64,000 nucleotides of DNA from Reichenbachiella sp. (GCF_033344935.1 NZ_JAWPMM010000001.1:1288001-1352000); one strand, 5' to 3'. Numbered from the stretch's first letter, positions 8,701 through 17,462 are shown. Notes: generated from the sequence alone by a model not told the origin. Numbers and translations: made by a program.

Positions 8701-9889
8701 GCGTGTTTGATATTGCGTTTCCTTTGAGGTCGATAAACCATGTGGTTCCATTCGATTGAAAGCATTGATAATTCAAACCATTGTAGGTCTTCCATTTGGT
8801 GTCAGAAAGATCTACCCGATACACTTCGGATTGGTAGCCTAGCACCCATAGGTCCGTATTATTGCCGGTATGTAGGACGATATGCCCCTGAGGAATATTG
8901 AGTGTCTGTGAGCTGTACTTGGTCCATTGGCCACTGGGCTGCATGGTGTATAGATTGCCGATGCCACTGAGCCACAGGTTGCCGTCCTTGGTTTCCAGGA
9001 TGCTTTCAGAATATTCGTCATCGCCAAATTGCTGCCCATAGGGAATGGCTTCCCAACGGTAATTTTTGTATCGGATGGCTGGTAGTCGATTCGATTTGTT
9101 GATGATCCAAATGTCGCCTTTGGAGGTTTTTAGAATCTTCTGTTCGTAGCCTAGTTGCACGTCGTAATACTTGCTAAACAGGTTAAAGTTTATGGGAGAT
9201 CCTGAAGTAATTTCTTCTTCAGAAAACATCATGATGTCGCCTTTTTCGTCTTCCAATTGATAAGTGACGGCCAGCCAAAGCTGACCAGGAGACACTTCGA
9301 ATACATCCGAAATGTTGTCGAAATCATTATCGATAAGCAATTCAGAAGGCAATTCGACAAAGCGAAAATCTGGAATTAATGTTTTGGCGTTTTCCCACTT
9401 CCTTTTGGTGGTGAGTAGATAGGTTTCGTCTGTGGTTACGAAGATGGCTCCATGGGTAGTGCCGCAGACGATGTTGCCGCTATTGAGTTGAGCAATGGAT
9501 TTGAATGAAAATCGGATGTCTTCTGATGCTTCGAATAGATTTTGCCAGCGATGATCATTAAATAAAAATAGGCCATGAGCTGTAGCAGCAAAAATTTGAT
9601 CTTGTTTGTTGATGAATATTTTTTGAACAGGCAGGCCAGAAAGACCATCTTTCAATCCGTAATGTTGCCAATCGAAACCATCGTAGGATACTACCCCCGA
9701 GTCTAGGCCAAACCAGTACTTGTTGTTGTCTTTGGAGGAAGCGATGGAGCGAACGCCTTTGTCGTCTAGCTCTGGAAAGTATGAATATCTCCAATCCTCC
9801 AGCATGGGATCGGCAAATTGCGGTACGTATCGATCTTGGGCAGCAGCCCAAAAGGGCAACCATAAAACCAACAAAAGTAACTTCCTCAT
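5765..9889 (-). CDS. Hybrid two-component system (HTCS) sensor/regulator
   Basis: This is a one-protein signalling system of about 1374 residues. In order it has a signal peptide (ending WAAAQ), a periplasmic two-bladed propeller built of Reg_prop repeats (W-G/W-x-G and LWLSG type motifs), a Y_Y_Y domain (FTGLDDDTYQFQVRAMDKEGN), one membrane helix, HisKA with His862 in THEFRTP, HATPase_c (NLLSNAMKYTP, GIGLSYIKDL), a receiver with Asp1172 in SDIMMPE, and a C-terminal AraC-type DNA-binding domain. HTCS proteins sense a glycan fragment and activate the neighbouring utilisation locus; pectin oligosaccharide is the inferred ligand. The frame is open to 10054, but the Met at 9889 begins the signal peptide (9898 and 9913 are alternatives). 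Confidence 0.93.
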   Translation of the reverse strand: MRKLLLLVLWLPFWAAAQDRYVPQFADPMLEDWRYSYFPELDDKGVRSIASSKDNNKYWFGLDSGVVSYDGFDWQHYGLKDGLSGLPVQKIFINKQDQIFAATAHGLFLFNDHRWQNLFEASEDIRFSFKSIAQLNSGNIVCGTTHGAIFVTTDETYLLTTKRKWENAKTLIPDFRFVELPSELLIDNDFDNISDVFEVSPGQLWLAVTYQLEDEKGDIMMFSEEEITSGSPINFNLFSKYYDVQLGYEQKILKTSKGDIWIINKSNRLPAIRYKNYRWEAIPYGQQFGDDEYSESILETKDGNLWLSGIGNLYTMQPSGQWTKYSSQTLNIPQGHIVLHTGNNTDLWVLGYQSEVYRVDLSDTKWKTYNGLNYQCFQSNGTTWFIDLKGNAISNTQDSWKQYSKKQGMMDGAVSLFSSSEDVIWAIGSDKKQACAGYLNDGQWNNILFDSLSWGIDYRAIHEAQDGSIWIGGSTDVFLELGQTGGLVQIINPYSSERKLVYHRSRTKGLNQLNAYGITQSKDGNMWIGGTALCQFDGTSWSYMQKTDLNDYVNDVISDRNDLLYVASRQHGLYIQQADGWKNYSVQTGLISNNIISIAAKDSTEIWLGTDRGYSFYNGSFWINNTLPEALTLSYEGGSVHLGNQKEIWISRSLREWKRRVYTGKSPNQNVRDKFVTHRFVKDSIAPETTVDIYSKEVDNAGNTTIFWSGKHFFNKTDASELLYSYRLNDDEWSAYSALNNHTFTGLDDDTYQFQVRAMDKEGNVDQTPASVTFVVQPPIWKQTWFVLLITSFLIAIGFYQYQIIKKRQILEKLNRSLHTANEELGTKNDQIQKQKDALEELVQKIDKLSQAKMQFFTNITHEFRTPLSLILGPIEKLTMQSESHSSNSSFYGLIKKNALRLQKLINQLLEIRRIESGTLELQLHRTDLVEFVKDTKNLFTNKALEKEIRLSFHSDFEKLTLYFDQDKVEKILFNLLSNAMKYTPTKGKISVKILSNDEAEPSNFVRLQVSDDGTGIDQNLQDHLFERFSIGKSPVTNELQESSGIGLSYIKDLIEFHQGKISYSSEPGKGTTFTVFLPEDLTPEEEVKEWGDFNLQQTVDANLLAAEIPLPAATTTADTESKRILVVEDNDDMRFFISSLLQERYVVLQAENGQAGLDILDEEYVDLIISDIMMPELDGISFCDKVKANPTTSHLPVILLTALALDEKRISGYESGADSYIVKPFLPELLLARVSNLLEFRDEMKQRFAADLRFKPKEVKVTSVDEEFLEKIASLMEEHVSDSQFDVGKMCDMVGMSHMHFIRKVKQLTDKKPMELLKSFRLTRAKQLLEQNKINVSEVGYMVGYDLPNSFTRAFKNEFGITPTQFAEQGLKA

Positions 9890-10150
9890 ATCAACCATTT
9901 TTCTCCTGCGCATAGTCAAATGAATAGGTGCACAAACCTTGCATTTTAACTTAATGTAAAATAAATAATATGAAAGTTTTAAAAGAATGGAAACTGAAAT
10001 TGAATAGGTGATGTTGAAAACTGAATAATCAAAACCACGAGATGCTTTTAGCATTGTATCTCAAGATTTCTGTGATAAAAAGAGCAGTGCGAGCCCATTC
10101 TGATTGAAGCTGGGGCACTATCGAATTAAAATTTTATTTACCTACTAGTG

Positions 10151-10178
10151 AAAAAGCAGACGGGAGTGTCTGCTTTTT
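10151..10178 (-). terminator. Rho-independent terminator of the acetylesterase gene
   Basis: An 11-bp perfect stem, AAAAAGCAGAC / GTCTGCTTTTT, has a 6-nt loop and ends in T5 on the minus strand just after the stop at 10184. The T-rich arm on the plus strand makes it potentially bidirectional. Confidence 0.8.
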
Positions 10179-10183
10179 CCATT

Positions 10184-10975
10184 TTATGGCTGCAGGTTTT
10201 GCAATGCTTCATACACAAGCTTAGCCACCACTTCTGCGCCTTCAGGCTGAAAGTGGGTATTGTCCTTTTTACCTTTTGGATAGGCTTGGTATTTTCCAGA
10301 GGGTAAATTCATGAAATATTTTTCAGTCACATAGGTTTCACTTTTTTTCGAGAAGGAATCCATGGAGAGCTGATTGAGATCAATCAAAAGTACATTCATT
10401 TCTGCAGCTACTTCTTTGGCTGCAGCCGGGTACTCGCCATGCACATTTTGTAGATGGCTATTTTCCCAAGGGTAGTTTCTAGCCACCGGCGTGAGTATGA
10501 CTGGTATTGCTTCTTTCAGTCTCGTTTGAGAAACGTATAATCTAAGAAACTCCTTGTACCCTTCGATGTTTACATATCTAAGTGGTTTATGTTCGGCGGC
10601 ATCGTTATGACCAAATTGCATGAGTACCAAGTCGCCCGTCCGAAGGCTATCATACACCTTCCGCCATCGACCTTCCTGAAAGAAGGTGCGTGTGCTCCTT
10701 CCACCTCTGGCTTTATTTACTATTCGAAAATTACCCGCTTGTACTTTGCCGTTTAACAATGCCTTTTGATCCTCAAATAATGCCTGAAAGACCTGACCCC
10801 ATCCGGTGATAGGAAATCGTGTTTTCATATAGTCTTTGCCTTCGTCATAGTTGTCTGAATAGTCGGCAACGGTAGAGTCGCCGATGAGATAAATCACAAC
10901 TTCCGGATCCTTTTCCCCTTGACAAGCTGCCAGCAAAAGCTGACATACAAAAATTGACAATGCTATTTTTTTCAT
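10184..10975 (-). CDS. Rhamnogalacturonan acetylesterase, CE12-like GDSL lipoprotein
   Basis: The 263-residue protein has a lipoprotein signal (LLLAAC, Cys19). SGNH-hydrolase blocks are all visible: IGDST with nucleophile Ser34, NKARGGRSTRTF (block II Gly), FGHND (block III Asn) and the DNTHF catalytic Asp/His near the C-terminus. This arrangement matches RhgT/RGAE of family CE12, which removes acetyl groups from galacturonate in rhamnogalacturonan. It lies upstream of the HTCS on the same strand but has its own terminator. Together they extend the pectin locus past hipBA. Confidence 0.88.
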   Translation of the reverse strand: MKKIALSIFVCQLLLAACQGEKDPEVVIYLIGDSTVADYSDNYDEGKDYMKTRFPITGWGQVFQALFEDQKALLNGKVQAGNFRIVNKARGGRSTRTFFQEGRWRKVYDSLRTGDLVLMQFGHNDAAEHKPLRYVNIEGYKEFLRLYVSQTRLKEAIPVILTPVARNYPWENSHLQNVHGEYPAAAKEVAAEMNVLLIDLNQLSMDSFSKKSETYVTEKYFMNLPSGKYQAYPKGKKDNTHFQPEGAEVVAKLVYEALQNLQP

Positions 10976-11136
10976 GGTATCAAGGTACTGCGACTTACCA
11001 CATGATCATATTCAATAATTCACAATTAATCTCCACGGTAAGGAGACACTGGGCTTCTTTTGGAATTGAGCGCACAAGCAAAGTAAAAATCAAAACATGG
11101 ATATTTCATGATTGAATTGTATTAATGCAATGTTGG

Positions 11137-11163
11137 ATATCAAACAAACTGTATATTTGATAT
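11137..11163. promoter_or_regulatory. Promoter region with inverted repeat around TATATTTG
   Basis: ATATCAAA (11137-11144) and TTTGATAT (11156-11163) form a perfect 8-bp inverted repeat with an 11-bp spacer. It overlaps TATATTTG (11152-11159), a TAnnTTTG -7 match, 37 bp before the sensor gene. This arrangement suggests an operator over the promoter of the plus-strand gene. The rest of the 221-bp divergent gap shows nothing clear. Confidence 0.4.
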
Positions 11164-11196
11164 TCAATTTTTTTTCATTCGATAATCTCGTAGTGG

Positions 11197-14058
11197 ATGC
11201 GTTGGACAATTCGATTAATTAGTACGTGCTGTTGGCTTCTAGGCTTTGTTTGTTCTTTTGCTCAGGAAGGAGATCTGTTCCTGACTCATCATCACCATAA
11301 TATTCCGGGACTCGATGATGTAAACTATCAAATCAAATCTGATAGCAAAGGACAACTGTACATTGCCAATCGATCCGGAGTAATACAATATGACGGAAAA
11401 TCATGGAGTCATATTCCTACACCAAGTGCGGCTGTATCATTGGACTTGAATGATCAAGATCAGTTGTATGTGGGTTGTGTGGGTGACTTTGGACTTTTGA
11501 CTATTGAGGATAAAAAGTTGCAGTACCATTCACTCGATTCTGTGTCTGATGATGACGGTTTGTATTTCCAAACTTTAAATCTGGGTTCTTCAGTGTTTTT
11601 CGTTAATGAGGAAACTATCGTGCGATATGATGTTCCTACTTCATCCATATCCAGAACCACCCTGGTGGACTATGATGATTTCTTTTCTAAGCTATTCGTG
11701 GTGGACGAAAAGATCCTGGTGCAAACAGACAAGGAACTCTACGAATTTGTGAATGATGAGCTAGTTGGTTTTGAGTGGCCGAAGTATCATTCAAGTGAAT
11801 TCATTTTCTTTGAGAAGCACCCTGCTGCCAATGTCTATCTGGCCGGCACGACTGATAATGCCATTTATATTTATGAAGAAGGTGTTTTTACTCGGAGTAA
11901 AGTATCCGACTTATTGTACGACAATGAATCGTTTGTCGACAATGGTATTTGGGTAGATGATGACCACTTTGCGCTGAGCACATTGGAGAATGGGGCCATT
12001 CTTTATGACTTTCGTCAGGATCGCACGATAGAAGTGATCAATAGAGAAAAAGGTCTGCCAGATAATGAGGTTCACGCCATTGGGATAGATAGAGAGCACG
12101 GTTTATGGATCTCCCATGAATTTGGATTGTCCAGAATGGAACTGGGTATACCATTCAAAACATTCAGCAACTTTCAGGGATTACATGGACACCTATATGA
12201 GGCCTTTTTTTATGATAAAAGTTTGTATGTAGCGACTAGTGAAGGGGTTTATCATTTGACGAAAGTGGAGCGATACAAAAATGTGCCTTACTATGAAACA
12301 GTCAAAAAGAGAATTATAAAGTCGGTACCATCCAAGGCTACTCCGGAAGCTTCTGCTGATGATAATGAACCAGAGGAAGAAGTCGAAGAGGAGCCGCAAC
12401 GTGTATTGTCTAAAAAAGAACAAAGGATCGCACGCCGAAAAGCCAAAAAAGCAAAGAGAAAGGCAGGTCGTGATGAAGGCGAAGAGGAGGAAGCTGCAGA
12501 GGAAGAAGAGGAACACAAGAATAAGCCTTCTCAAAAAATCTTTAAGCCAGTAGAAGAAATCACCATTATATCTAAAAACGTCCGTTTGCGAAAAATGAGA
12601 AAGCAACTGGCGGGCGAGGAATGGGTCTTTAAACATGTGGATGGTATCCATTTCAAAACAGAGTACTTTTTTGTGTATCAAGAAGATCTGTATGCAGCTG
12701 GGACTAGTGGCGTGTTTCTTATTAGAGGTGATAGTGCGGAAATGGTGATTCATGAGCCCATTCGTTTTGTTACACCAGAGAAAAAGCATGATCGATTGAT
12801 TGTAGGAAACATGTACAACGAAGTCAAAATCTATTATAAGCAAGACGACCAATGGGTGGAGACGGAAAACCTCAACTTACATGGCGACTTGGTGAAAACT
12901 GCTTTTAATGATGAGAAAGGGCGAACGTGGTTTGCCACGCCTACGGCTCTGATTGAGTTTGATGACATCACCGTGGATCACTTCGATTACAAAATATTCA
13001 AATACAAAAATCAATTCATCGACAACCCCAGACTCACCTTTTTGAATGATCAATTGTATTTGATTAACAGCGAAGGCTATTTTTATCTTGATTCGTTGAA
13101 ACTAAAGGTGGTACCGGACCAATCATTGATGAATATTTTGGGAAAGCCTCTTAAGCACTTGCAGCAAAGAGACGGCCAGGTATGGGTATTCAACGGTAAA
13201 AACTGGTACAAAATAGACCATGAAAAAAACATCGAATTGATGGAGGTATTTGGTCTATTTCCCGACATGTCCTTTGTATCTGCCTATGATGACCGACTGT
13301 GGGTAATAGATGGAGCCAATGACCTGTTAGAGTATCACCAATCTGAAGATGACAGTTTGTTCACTATGAGTCGTAGCTTCATCCGGCGTGCGACCAGCAA
13401 CAAGGGAGATATCCAATTGAACGGTGAAATGATTTTTGACTACGATGAAAATACCTTCTATTTTGAGTTGAGTAAACCCGATTATCGCGGTATACTCAAT
13501 ACCACCTATCAGTACCGTGTCCTAGGCATAGATGACAGCTGGTCTGAATGGATAAGTAATCCGCAAATTACACTGAGTTATTTACAGCCAGGAACCTATA
13601 GCCTGGATGTCCGGACGCAGGATGCCTTTGGGAATATTGAGCGATTGGACTCTTTCAATTTTGAGATCAAACCTCCCTATTGGCAGACGCTATGGTTTTA
13701 TAGCTTACAAATCTTAGTGATGATCTTACTGGTGGCCATCTCAGGTTTTATGAATCGTCGAGCCAAGGAAAAATACATCGTTATCACAGAAATACTGACC
13801 GTGCTCGCCCTGGTCTTGATCATTGAGTTTTTGCAAGCCATAGCAGTCGATTATTTCAATGTTGAAAGTTCGCCGGTCATGGATTTAGGAATTAACGTGC
13901 TGATCGCCTTCTGTATTTTTCCCCTAGAGCAAGCACTCAAAAGATACCTCAAAGCAGAAGAGAATCGAGGTGAGGGAGTAACTGGAAAGGGATTTCTGGA
14001 AATCATCGGGATTCCTAATCCGTTTGCTTCATCGGGTAAAAAGGGTAATCTGAATTGA
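11197..14058 (+). CDS. Propeller/Y_Y_Y membrane sensor protein without a kinase domain
   Basis: The 953-residue protein has a signal peptide (ending CSFAQ) and a periplasmic sensor region like that of HTCS proteins (propeller motifs such as IGIDREHGLWISHEFGLSRM). It also has a Y_Y_Y domain (YQYRVLGIDDSWSEW, LSYLQPGTYSLDVR) at about 770-830. Three predicted membrane helices follow, at about 832-852, 866-888 and 900-918, then a short cytoplasmic tail. No HisKA, HATPase, receiver or HTH is present. Residues about 379-450 are an extreme low-complexity insert alternating acidic and Lys/Arg-rich runs. It may signal through a separate partner protein. No function is known to me. Confidence 0.8.
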   Translation: MRWTIRLISTCCWLLGFVCSFAQEGDLFLTHHHHNIPGLDDVNYQIKSDSKGQLYIANRSGVIQYDGKSWSHIPTPSAAVSLDLNDQDQLYVGCVGDFGLLTIEDKKLQYHSLDSVSDDDGLYFQTLNLGSSVFFVNEETIVRYDVPTSSISRTTLVDYDDFFSKLFVVDEKILVQTDKELYEFVNDELVGFEWPKYHSSEFIFFEKHPAANVYLAGTTDNAIYIYEEGVFTRSKVSDLLYDNESFVDNGIWVDDDHFALSTLENGAILYDFRQDRTIEVINREKGLPDNEVHAIGIDREHGLWISHEFGLSRMELGIPFKTFSNFQGLHGHLYEAFFYDKSLYVATSEGVYHLTKVERYKNVPYYETVKKRIIKSVPSKATPEASADDNEPEEEVEEEPQRVLSKKEQRIARRKAKKAKRKAGRDEGEEEEAAEEEEEHKNKPSQKIFKPVEEITIISKNVRLRKMRKQLAGEEWVFKHVDGIHFKTEYFFVYQEDLYAAGTSGVFLIRGDSAEMVIHEPIRFVTPEKKHDRLIVGNMYNEVKIYYKQDDQWVETENLNLHGDLVKTAFNDEKGRTWFATPTALIEFDDITVDHFDYKIFKYKNQFIDNPRLTFLNDQLYLINSEGYFYLDSLKLKVVPDQSLMNILGKPLKHLQQRDGQVWVFNGKNWYKIDHEKNIELMEVFGLFPDMSFVSAYDDRLWVIDGANDLLEYHQSEDDSLFTMSRSFIRRATSNKGDIQLNGEMIFDYDENTFYFELSKPDYRGILNTTYQYRVLGIDDSWSEWISNPQITLSYLQPGTYSLDVRTQDAFGNIERLDSFNFEIKPPYWQTLWFYSLQILVMILLVAISGFMNRRAKEKYIVITEILTVLALVLIIEFLQAIAVDYFNVESSPVMDLGINVLIAFCIFPLEQALKRYLKAEENRGEGVTGKGFLEIIGIPNPFASSGKKGNLN

Positions 14059-14075
14059 AACAAATTCCTATTAAA

Positions 14076-15062
14076 TCAAAGCAAAAACCCATTCTCGTCC
14101 TGAATGGCTGCAGGGATGCTCTTATCTTCGATCATTTCTCGTAAATCAATTTCAATGCCTCTGGAAATAGAGGTGATTGGTACGTCGTTGTAGGTACCTT
14201 CAAATGGGTTTTCAGAGTAGTCACCAATTTTTTCCATAAGGAAAAAGACCCAAATGATGAGTGCAGATAAAACAGGACAAATCCAATAGATCCAGCCATT
14301 GGCGGATTTGGCGATGTCCAATAAACCTAAAGGAACAAATAGCGAAAACAAGAGGGTGAGCCAAAGTGCGGTAGAAGCATACTGCCTTGGAAATGGGAAG
14401 TTTTTAATACGTTCTGCCTTGCCTTGATCTGTATAAAAACTGAAGATCAACTGATGCAATTCCATGTGCCGAAAATCCTCGAAGTACTCCTGATCTCTCA
14501 ACTCTTGCAATCGCTGAGATTGGTTCTTCATGATTTGAGTGGCCATATTGGTTTTTCCTTCCAATCCTTGTATTTCTTCTGGAGACAAAAAACCTTCCAT
14601 TTCTTGATCCAGACTTTTGTTGTAGGCTTCACACACCGTGGGTGCGTATTTACTTGTTAGTCTGTCTTCTTTATGCTCCCATGGCCGACTCAGTCTAAGC
14701 TGGTAGCGCAGGGCTGTAAGCCAGGCCACATGTCTATAAACGAGTTCTTTCTTTACCTCATCAGACTTTGCTCCTTTGACAAATGCCACTATCGCTGCAC
14801 CAAAACTACGGCTGCTATTTACGATTCCACCGTATATCTTTCGTGCTTCCCAGGTCCGGTCGTACGAACTATTGTTTTTGAATCCAAGATAAAAGGCTAC
14901 GGCAATACCCAGAATGCTGATTGGCTGCCAAGGGATATAAATATGAAAATCTATCAGGTGCGAAGCACCATAAATAAGCAGCGAATAAATCAACCCAAGG
15001 ATAAATGGCTTTTTGGACCAGTTGAAGGTCATCCAAAATCCATAGTTTCTTTTGATATACAT
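14076..15062 (-). CDS. Bestrophin-family (UPF0187) anion channel protein
   Basis: The 328-residue membrane protein begins with the family's typical opening (WMTFNWSKKPFILGLIYSLL), then ISILGIAVAFYLGFKNNSSYDRTWEARKIYGG, whose F-N-x-S-Y-x-R-x-W-E-A-R core is characteristic of bacterial bestrophins. Four membrane segments are likely, and the C-terminal GTYNDVPITSISRGIEIDLREM part also fits. Bacterial homologues form pentameric ion channels; the physiological role is poorly known. The gene is convergent with the sensor gene (17 bp between stops). Confidence 0.87.
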   Translation of the reverse strand: MYIKRNYGFWMTFNWSKKPFILGLIYSLLIYGASHLIDFHIYIPWQPISILGIAVAFYLGFKNNSSYDRTWEARKIYGGIVNSSRSFGAAIVAFVKGAKSDEVKKELVYRHVAWLTALRYQLRLSRPWEHKEDRLTSKYAPTVCEAYNKSLDQEMEGFLSPEEIQGLEGKTNMATQIMKNQSQRLQELRDQEYFEDFRHMELHQLIFSFYTDQGKAERIKNFPFPRQYASTALWLTLLFSLFVPLGLLDIAKSANGWIYWICPVLSALIIWVFFLMEKIGDYSENPFEGTYNDVPITSISRGIEIDLREMIEDKSIPAAIQDENGFLL

Positions 15063-15082
15063 AGGTAAAAAAGTTTTACCTA
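15062..15082. repeat. Perfect 9-bp palindrome abutting the bestrophin start codon
   Basis: TAGGTAAAA (15062-15070) and TTTTACCTA (15074-15082) have a 3-nt loop. The inner arm touches the first base of the ATG on the minus strand, so it is either an operator or an RNA hairpin at the ribosome entry site. Confidence 0.4.
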
Positions 15083-15151
15083 AATATAAATGCTCTCTGT
15101 TGTCTTACAGTCAAGATAATCAAATAAATGTTTTTCATTGGGGTGAGGTAC

Positions 15152-15571
15152 TTATTGTAAAGTTCTGAAATACTCCAATATCTTTCTAGCTTCTTCTTCG
15201 GAAAGATTCATGTCCGCCATCTCTACACCGTTGACTCGCTCTGCTAAGATTTTTGCAATAGGATCTTTTTGAGACATTTCCTTTGGATTGAGCATCATAT
15301 TCATCACCCACTCCGGCGTTCTTCTATTCATAATACCCCAATGGGCAGGACCTTCCATTTGTCGGATTTCGTTGTGGCATACCCGACAGAGTTGGTCGTA
15401 AATTTTCTGACCTTCTGCCGCCATATTGGTATTTACAGGTTGCAAATCTAGTTTTTCGATTGGGCCTATTCCTATATTTTGCATGGGATCGCATGGATTA
15501 GAAGGAGGAGTGCATTGTAGCACGGCAATGGCGCAATAGCACAGGAGGATAATTCTGATAGACTTTTTCAT
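15152..15571 (-). CDS. Cytochrome c lipoprotein
   Basis: The 139-residue protein has a lipoprotein signal (AVLQC, Cys20) and one heme-binding motif CRVCH (Cys62, Cys65, His66). The likely distal ligand is Met118 in GVEMADMNLSEEEARKI, which is the usual place for class I cytochromes. It would be a membrane-anchored periplasmic electron carrier. The partner enzyme is not evident: neighbours are a bestrophin channel and a VOC protein, so it appears to be a single gene. Confidence 0.83.
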   Translation of the reverse strand: MKKSIRIILLCYCAIAVLQCTPPSNPCDPMQNIGIGPIEKLDLQPVNTNMAAEGQKIYDQLCRVCHNEIRQMEGPAHWGIMNRRTPEWVMNMMLNPKEMSQKDPIAKILAERVNGVEMADMNLSEEEARKILEYFRTLQ

Positions 15572-15682
15572 AGTTTTAGGTTATTTGTTCTATCTAAAAT
15601 TACCCTCCTCCAAGATTAATTCATATGATCTAGCTCATGTCATAGACTGATATTGATCTAGTTCAATAGGAGCATGTTAGCT

Positions 15683-16048
15683 TTACTTAAGACTATGCAG
15701 TGCCACACGATTGCCTTCGCAATCTTCGAAAACACCGATAAATCCGTATTCACCAATGCTCATTTTGGGTTGCATAGTTTTTCCCCCATTCGCATTAATT
15801 TTTTCTAAAGTGGCTTCGATATCTTCGACACCGAGGTACACTAAAGTGCCGTCGTGAGAGGGTACATAAGTATCGCCTTTCAGCAAGGTACCAGCAGCAC
15901 CAGGAGCTTCTGGGTTGTTAGGAAACCAACCCATCAGTGCCGGTCCCATTTCGTTGATGTCAATTTTGATGTCAAATGATTTTTCATAGAAATCTTTGGC
16001 TCTGTCCATATCGTTGACAGGGATTTCAAACCAGGATACAGGATTCAT
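15683..16048 (-). CDS. VOC-superfamily (glyoxalase-like) protein
   Basis: The 121-residue protein is one vicinal oxygen chelate unit. It opens with VSWFEIPVNDMDRAKDFYEKSF, typical of the superfamily, has LVYLGVEDIEATLEKINANGGK in the middle and ends with GFIGVFEDCEGNRVALHS, which includes the usual metal-binding Glu/His positions. Members range from glyoxalase to resistance proteins; nothing here fixes the substrate. It is divergent from the antiporter gene. Confidence 0.82.
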   Translation of the reverse strand: MNPVSWFEIPVNDMDRAKDFYEKSFDIKIDINEMGPALMGWFPNNPEAPGAAGTLLKGDTYVPSHDGTLVYLGVEDIEATLEKINANGGKTMQPKMSIGEYGFIGVFEDCEGNRVALHSLK

Positions 16049-16165
16049 AGTCGTTTGTTTTAAGTTTTATAATTGATTATTTGTCTTGAAGACGAATAGC
16101 CCATTTATTTTGGGACAGTTGATGAAAAATATTTTCGAAAAAATTATTCCTCTTGTCCGATCAAC

Positions 16166-16173
16166 TAAATTTG
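16166..16173 (+). promoter_or_regulatory. TAAATTTG, -7 element for the antiporter gene
   Basis: TAAATTTG matches TAnnTTTG and lies 25 bp before the ATG at 16199. No clear -33 element. Confidence 0.35.
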
Positions 16174-16198
16174 GTATGAACTAAAAGTTAATAAATCC

Positions 16199-17359
16199 AT
16201 GCTTGCTGTCATAGAAAGTAATCCTTTCTTGTTAAAGTTTGTCGCCATAGCACTCGCTGTGGTAGTGGTAGGTATTGTGCTGAAGATGCTCAAACAGACT
16301 CATGTCATTGTGTATATAATCACCGGTGTGGTGATTGGTCCGCATGTGTTGGGTATCGTGGATGATGCCGATTTGATAAGTTCTCTGGGATCTTTGGGGC
16401 TCGTACTACTCCTTTTTTTCATTGGAATGGAAATCTCACTTCCCAATCTAGTGGCCAACTGGCGTATATCAGTGATTGGAACTATCCTGCAAGTGATTAT
16501 AAGTATTATGGCCGTTTGGCTCATAGGCCAATACTATGACTGGTCGCTGGCACGAATCCTCACACTAGGTTTTGTGGTGAGCCTGAGTAGCACGGCAGTG
16601 ATTGTAAAACTACTGCAGGACTCAGGGGAAATGGATAACGTAGTGGGTCAGAACGTGCTAGGAATATTGCTAGTACAAGACGTGCTCATTGTTCCAATGC
16701 TCATTACCTTAAACTATCTGTCTGGTCAGGAGACGAGCATTACAGAAATCTGGATGCAAATCATCGGAGGAGTGCTGCTTATCGGTTTTGTTGTTTTTCT
16801 TTTCTATAAAGGGGAACTCAAATTACCGTTTCATAAAACCATCAAAAATGACCATGAAATTCAGGTGTTTTTTGCCTTTGGCCTCTGTTTTGGTTTTTCT
16901 ATGATCACTGGTTTTTTTGGTTTGTCCACGGCTTTGGGTGCATTTGTGGCTGGCATCTTTGTGGCCACTTCAAAGTCTACAGAATGGTTTCATAAAAGCC
17001 TTTATTCATTCAAGGTCATCTTTGTGGCTCTCTTTTTTATTTCCATAGGTATGTTGATCAACATCAAATTTCTTTGGGAACACATCGTAATCATTCTAGC
17101 ACTAGTAGGTGTGGTACTACTCACCAACTTGTTCATCAATGCGCTGATAATGCGAGGTTTCAAAATGAGCTGGAAGGATAGTCTTTATGCCGGAGCACTT
17201 CTTTCTCAAATCGGAGAATTCAGTTTTGTTCTAGGGCAGATCGCCTACTTCAATGAAATTATCACTGACTTTGCCTATCAATCTATAGTAGCAGTCATTT
17301 CCCTGACGTTGTTACTTAGCCCGATTTGGATCGGACTAACTAAAAAAGTGACAAAATAG
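16199..17359 (+). CDS. CPA2-family cation:proton antiporter (Kef/Nap type, membrane domain only)
   Basis: The 386-residue protein has about 12 membrane helices of the Na_H_Exchanger fold. Family-typical parts are GVVIGPHVLGIV, LGLVLLLFFIGMEI, the VSLSSTAVIVKLLQD segment and GLSTALGAFVAGIFVA. KefB/KefC of enteric bacteria carry a C-terminal TrkA-N domain; here the protein stops after the membrane part, so regulation by NAD(H) or glutathione is not expected. It probably exchanges K+ or Na+ for protons across the inner membrane. Confidence 0.87.
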   Translation: MLAVIESNPFLLKFVAIALAVVVVGIVLKMLKQTHVIVYIITGVVIGPHVLGIVDDADLISSLGSLGLVLLLFFIGMEISLPNLVANWRISVIGTILQVIISIMAVWLIGQYYDWSLARILTLGFVVSLSSTAVIVKLLQDSGEMDNVVGQNVLGILLVQDVLIVPMLITLNYLSGQETSITEIWMQIIGGVLLIGFVVFLFYKGELKLPFHKTIKNDHEIQVFFAFGLCFGFSMITGFFGLSTALGAFVAGIFVATSKSTEWFHKSLYSFKVIFVALFFISIGMLINIKFLWEHIVIILALVGVVLLTNLFINALIMRGFKMSWKDSLYAGALLSQIGEFSFVLGQIAYFNEIITDFAYQSIVAVISLTLLLSPIWIGLTKKVTK

Positions 17360-17462
17360 ATTATACACTTATCAGGTTTGAAATGCATTGCTCTTTGTGA
17401 GATTTACCCACCATTCTTACTGGTAAATTTTTGGAATTTAGTGATTCATAAAATTGTGAAAC

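Noticed and set aside
9890-10054. Upstream extension of the HTCS frame
   Set aside because: AT-rich, low-quality residues before a clean signal peptide; the start at 9889 is more likely.
12193-12852. 219-codon minus-strand frame opposite the kinase-less sensor
   Set aside because: It mirrors the acidic/Lys-rich insert, whose GAA/AAG codons leave the other strand free of stops; the Phe/Leu-rich product has no sensible pattern.
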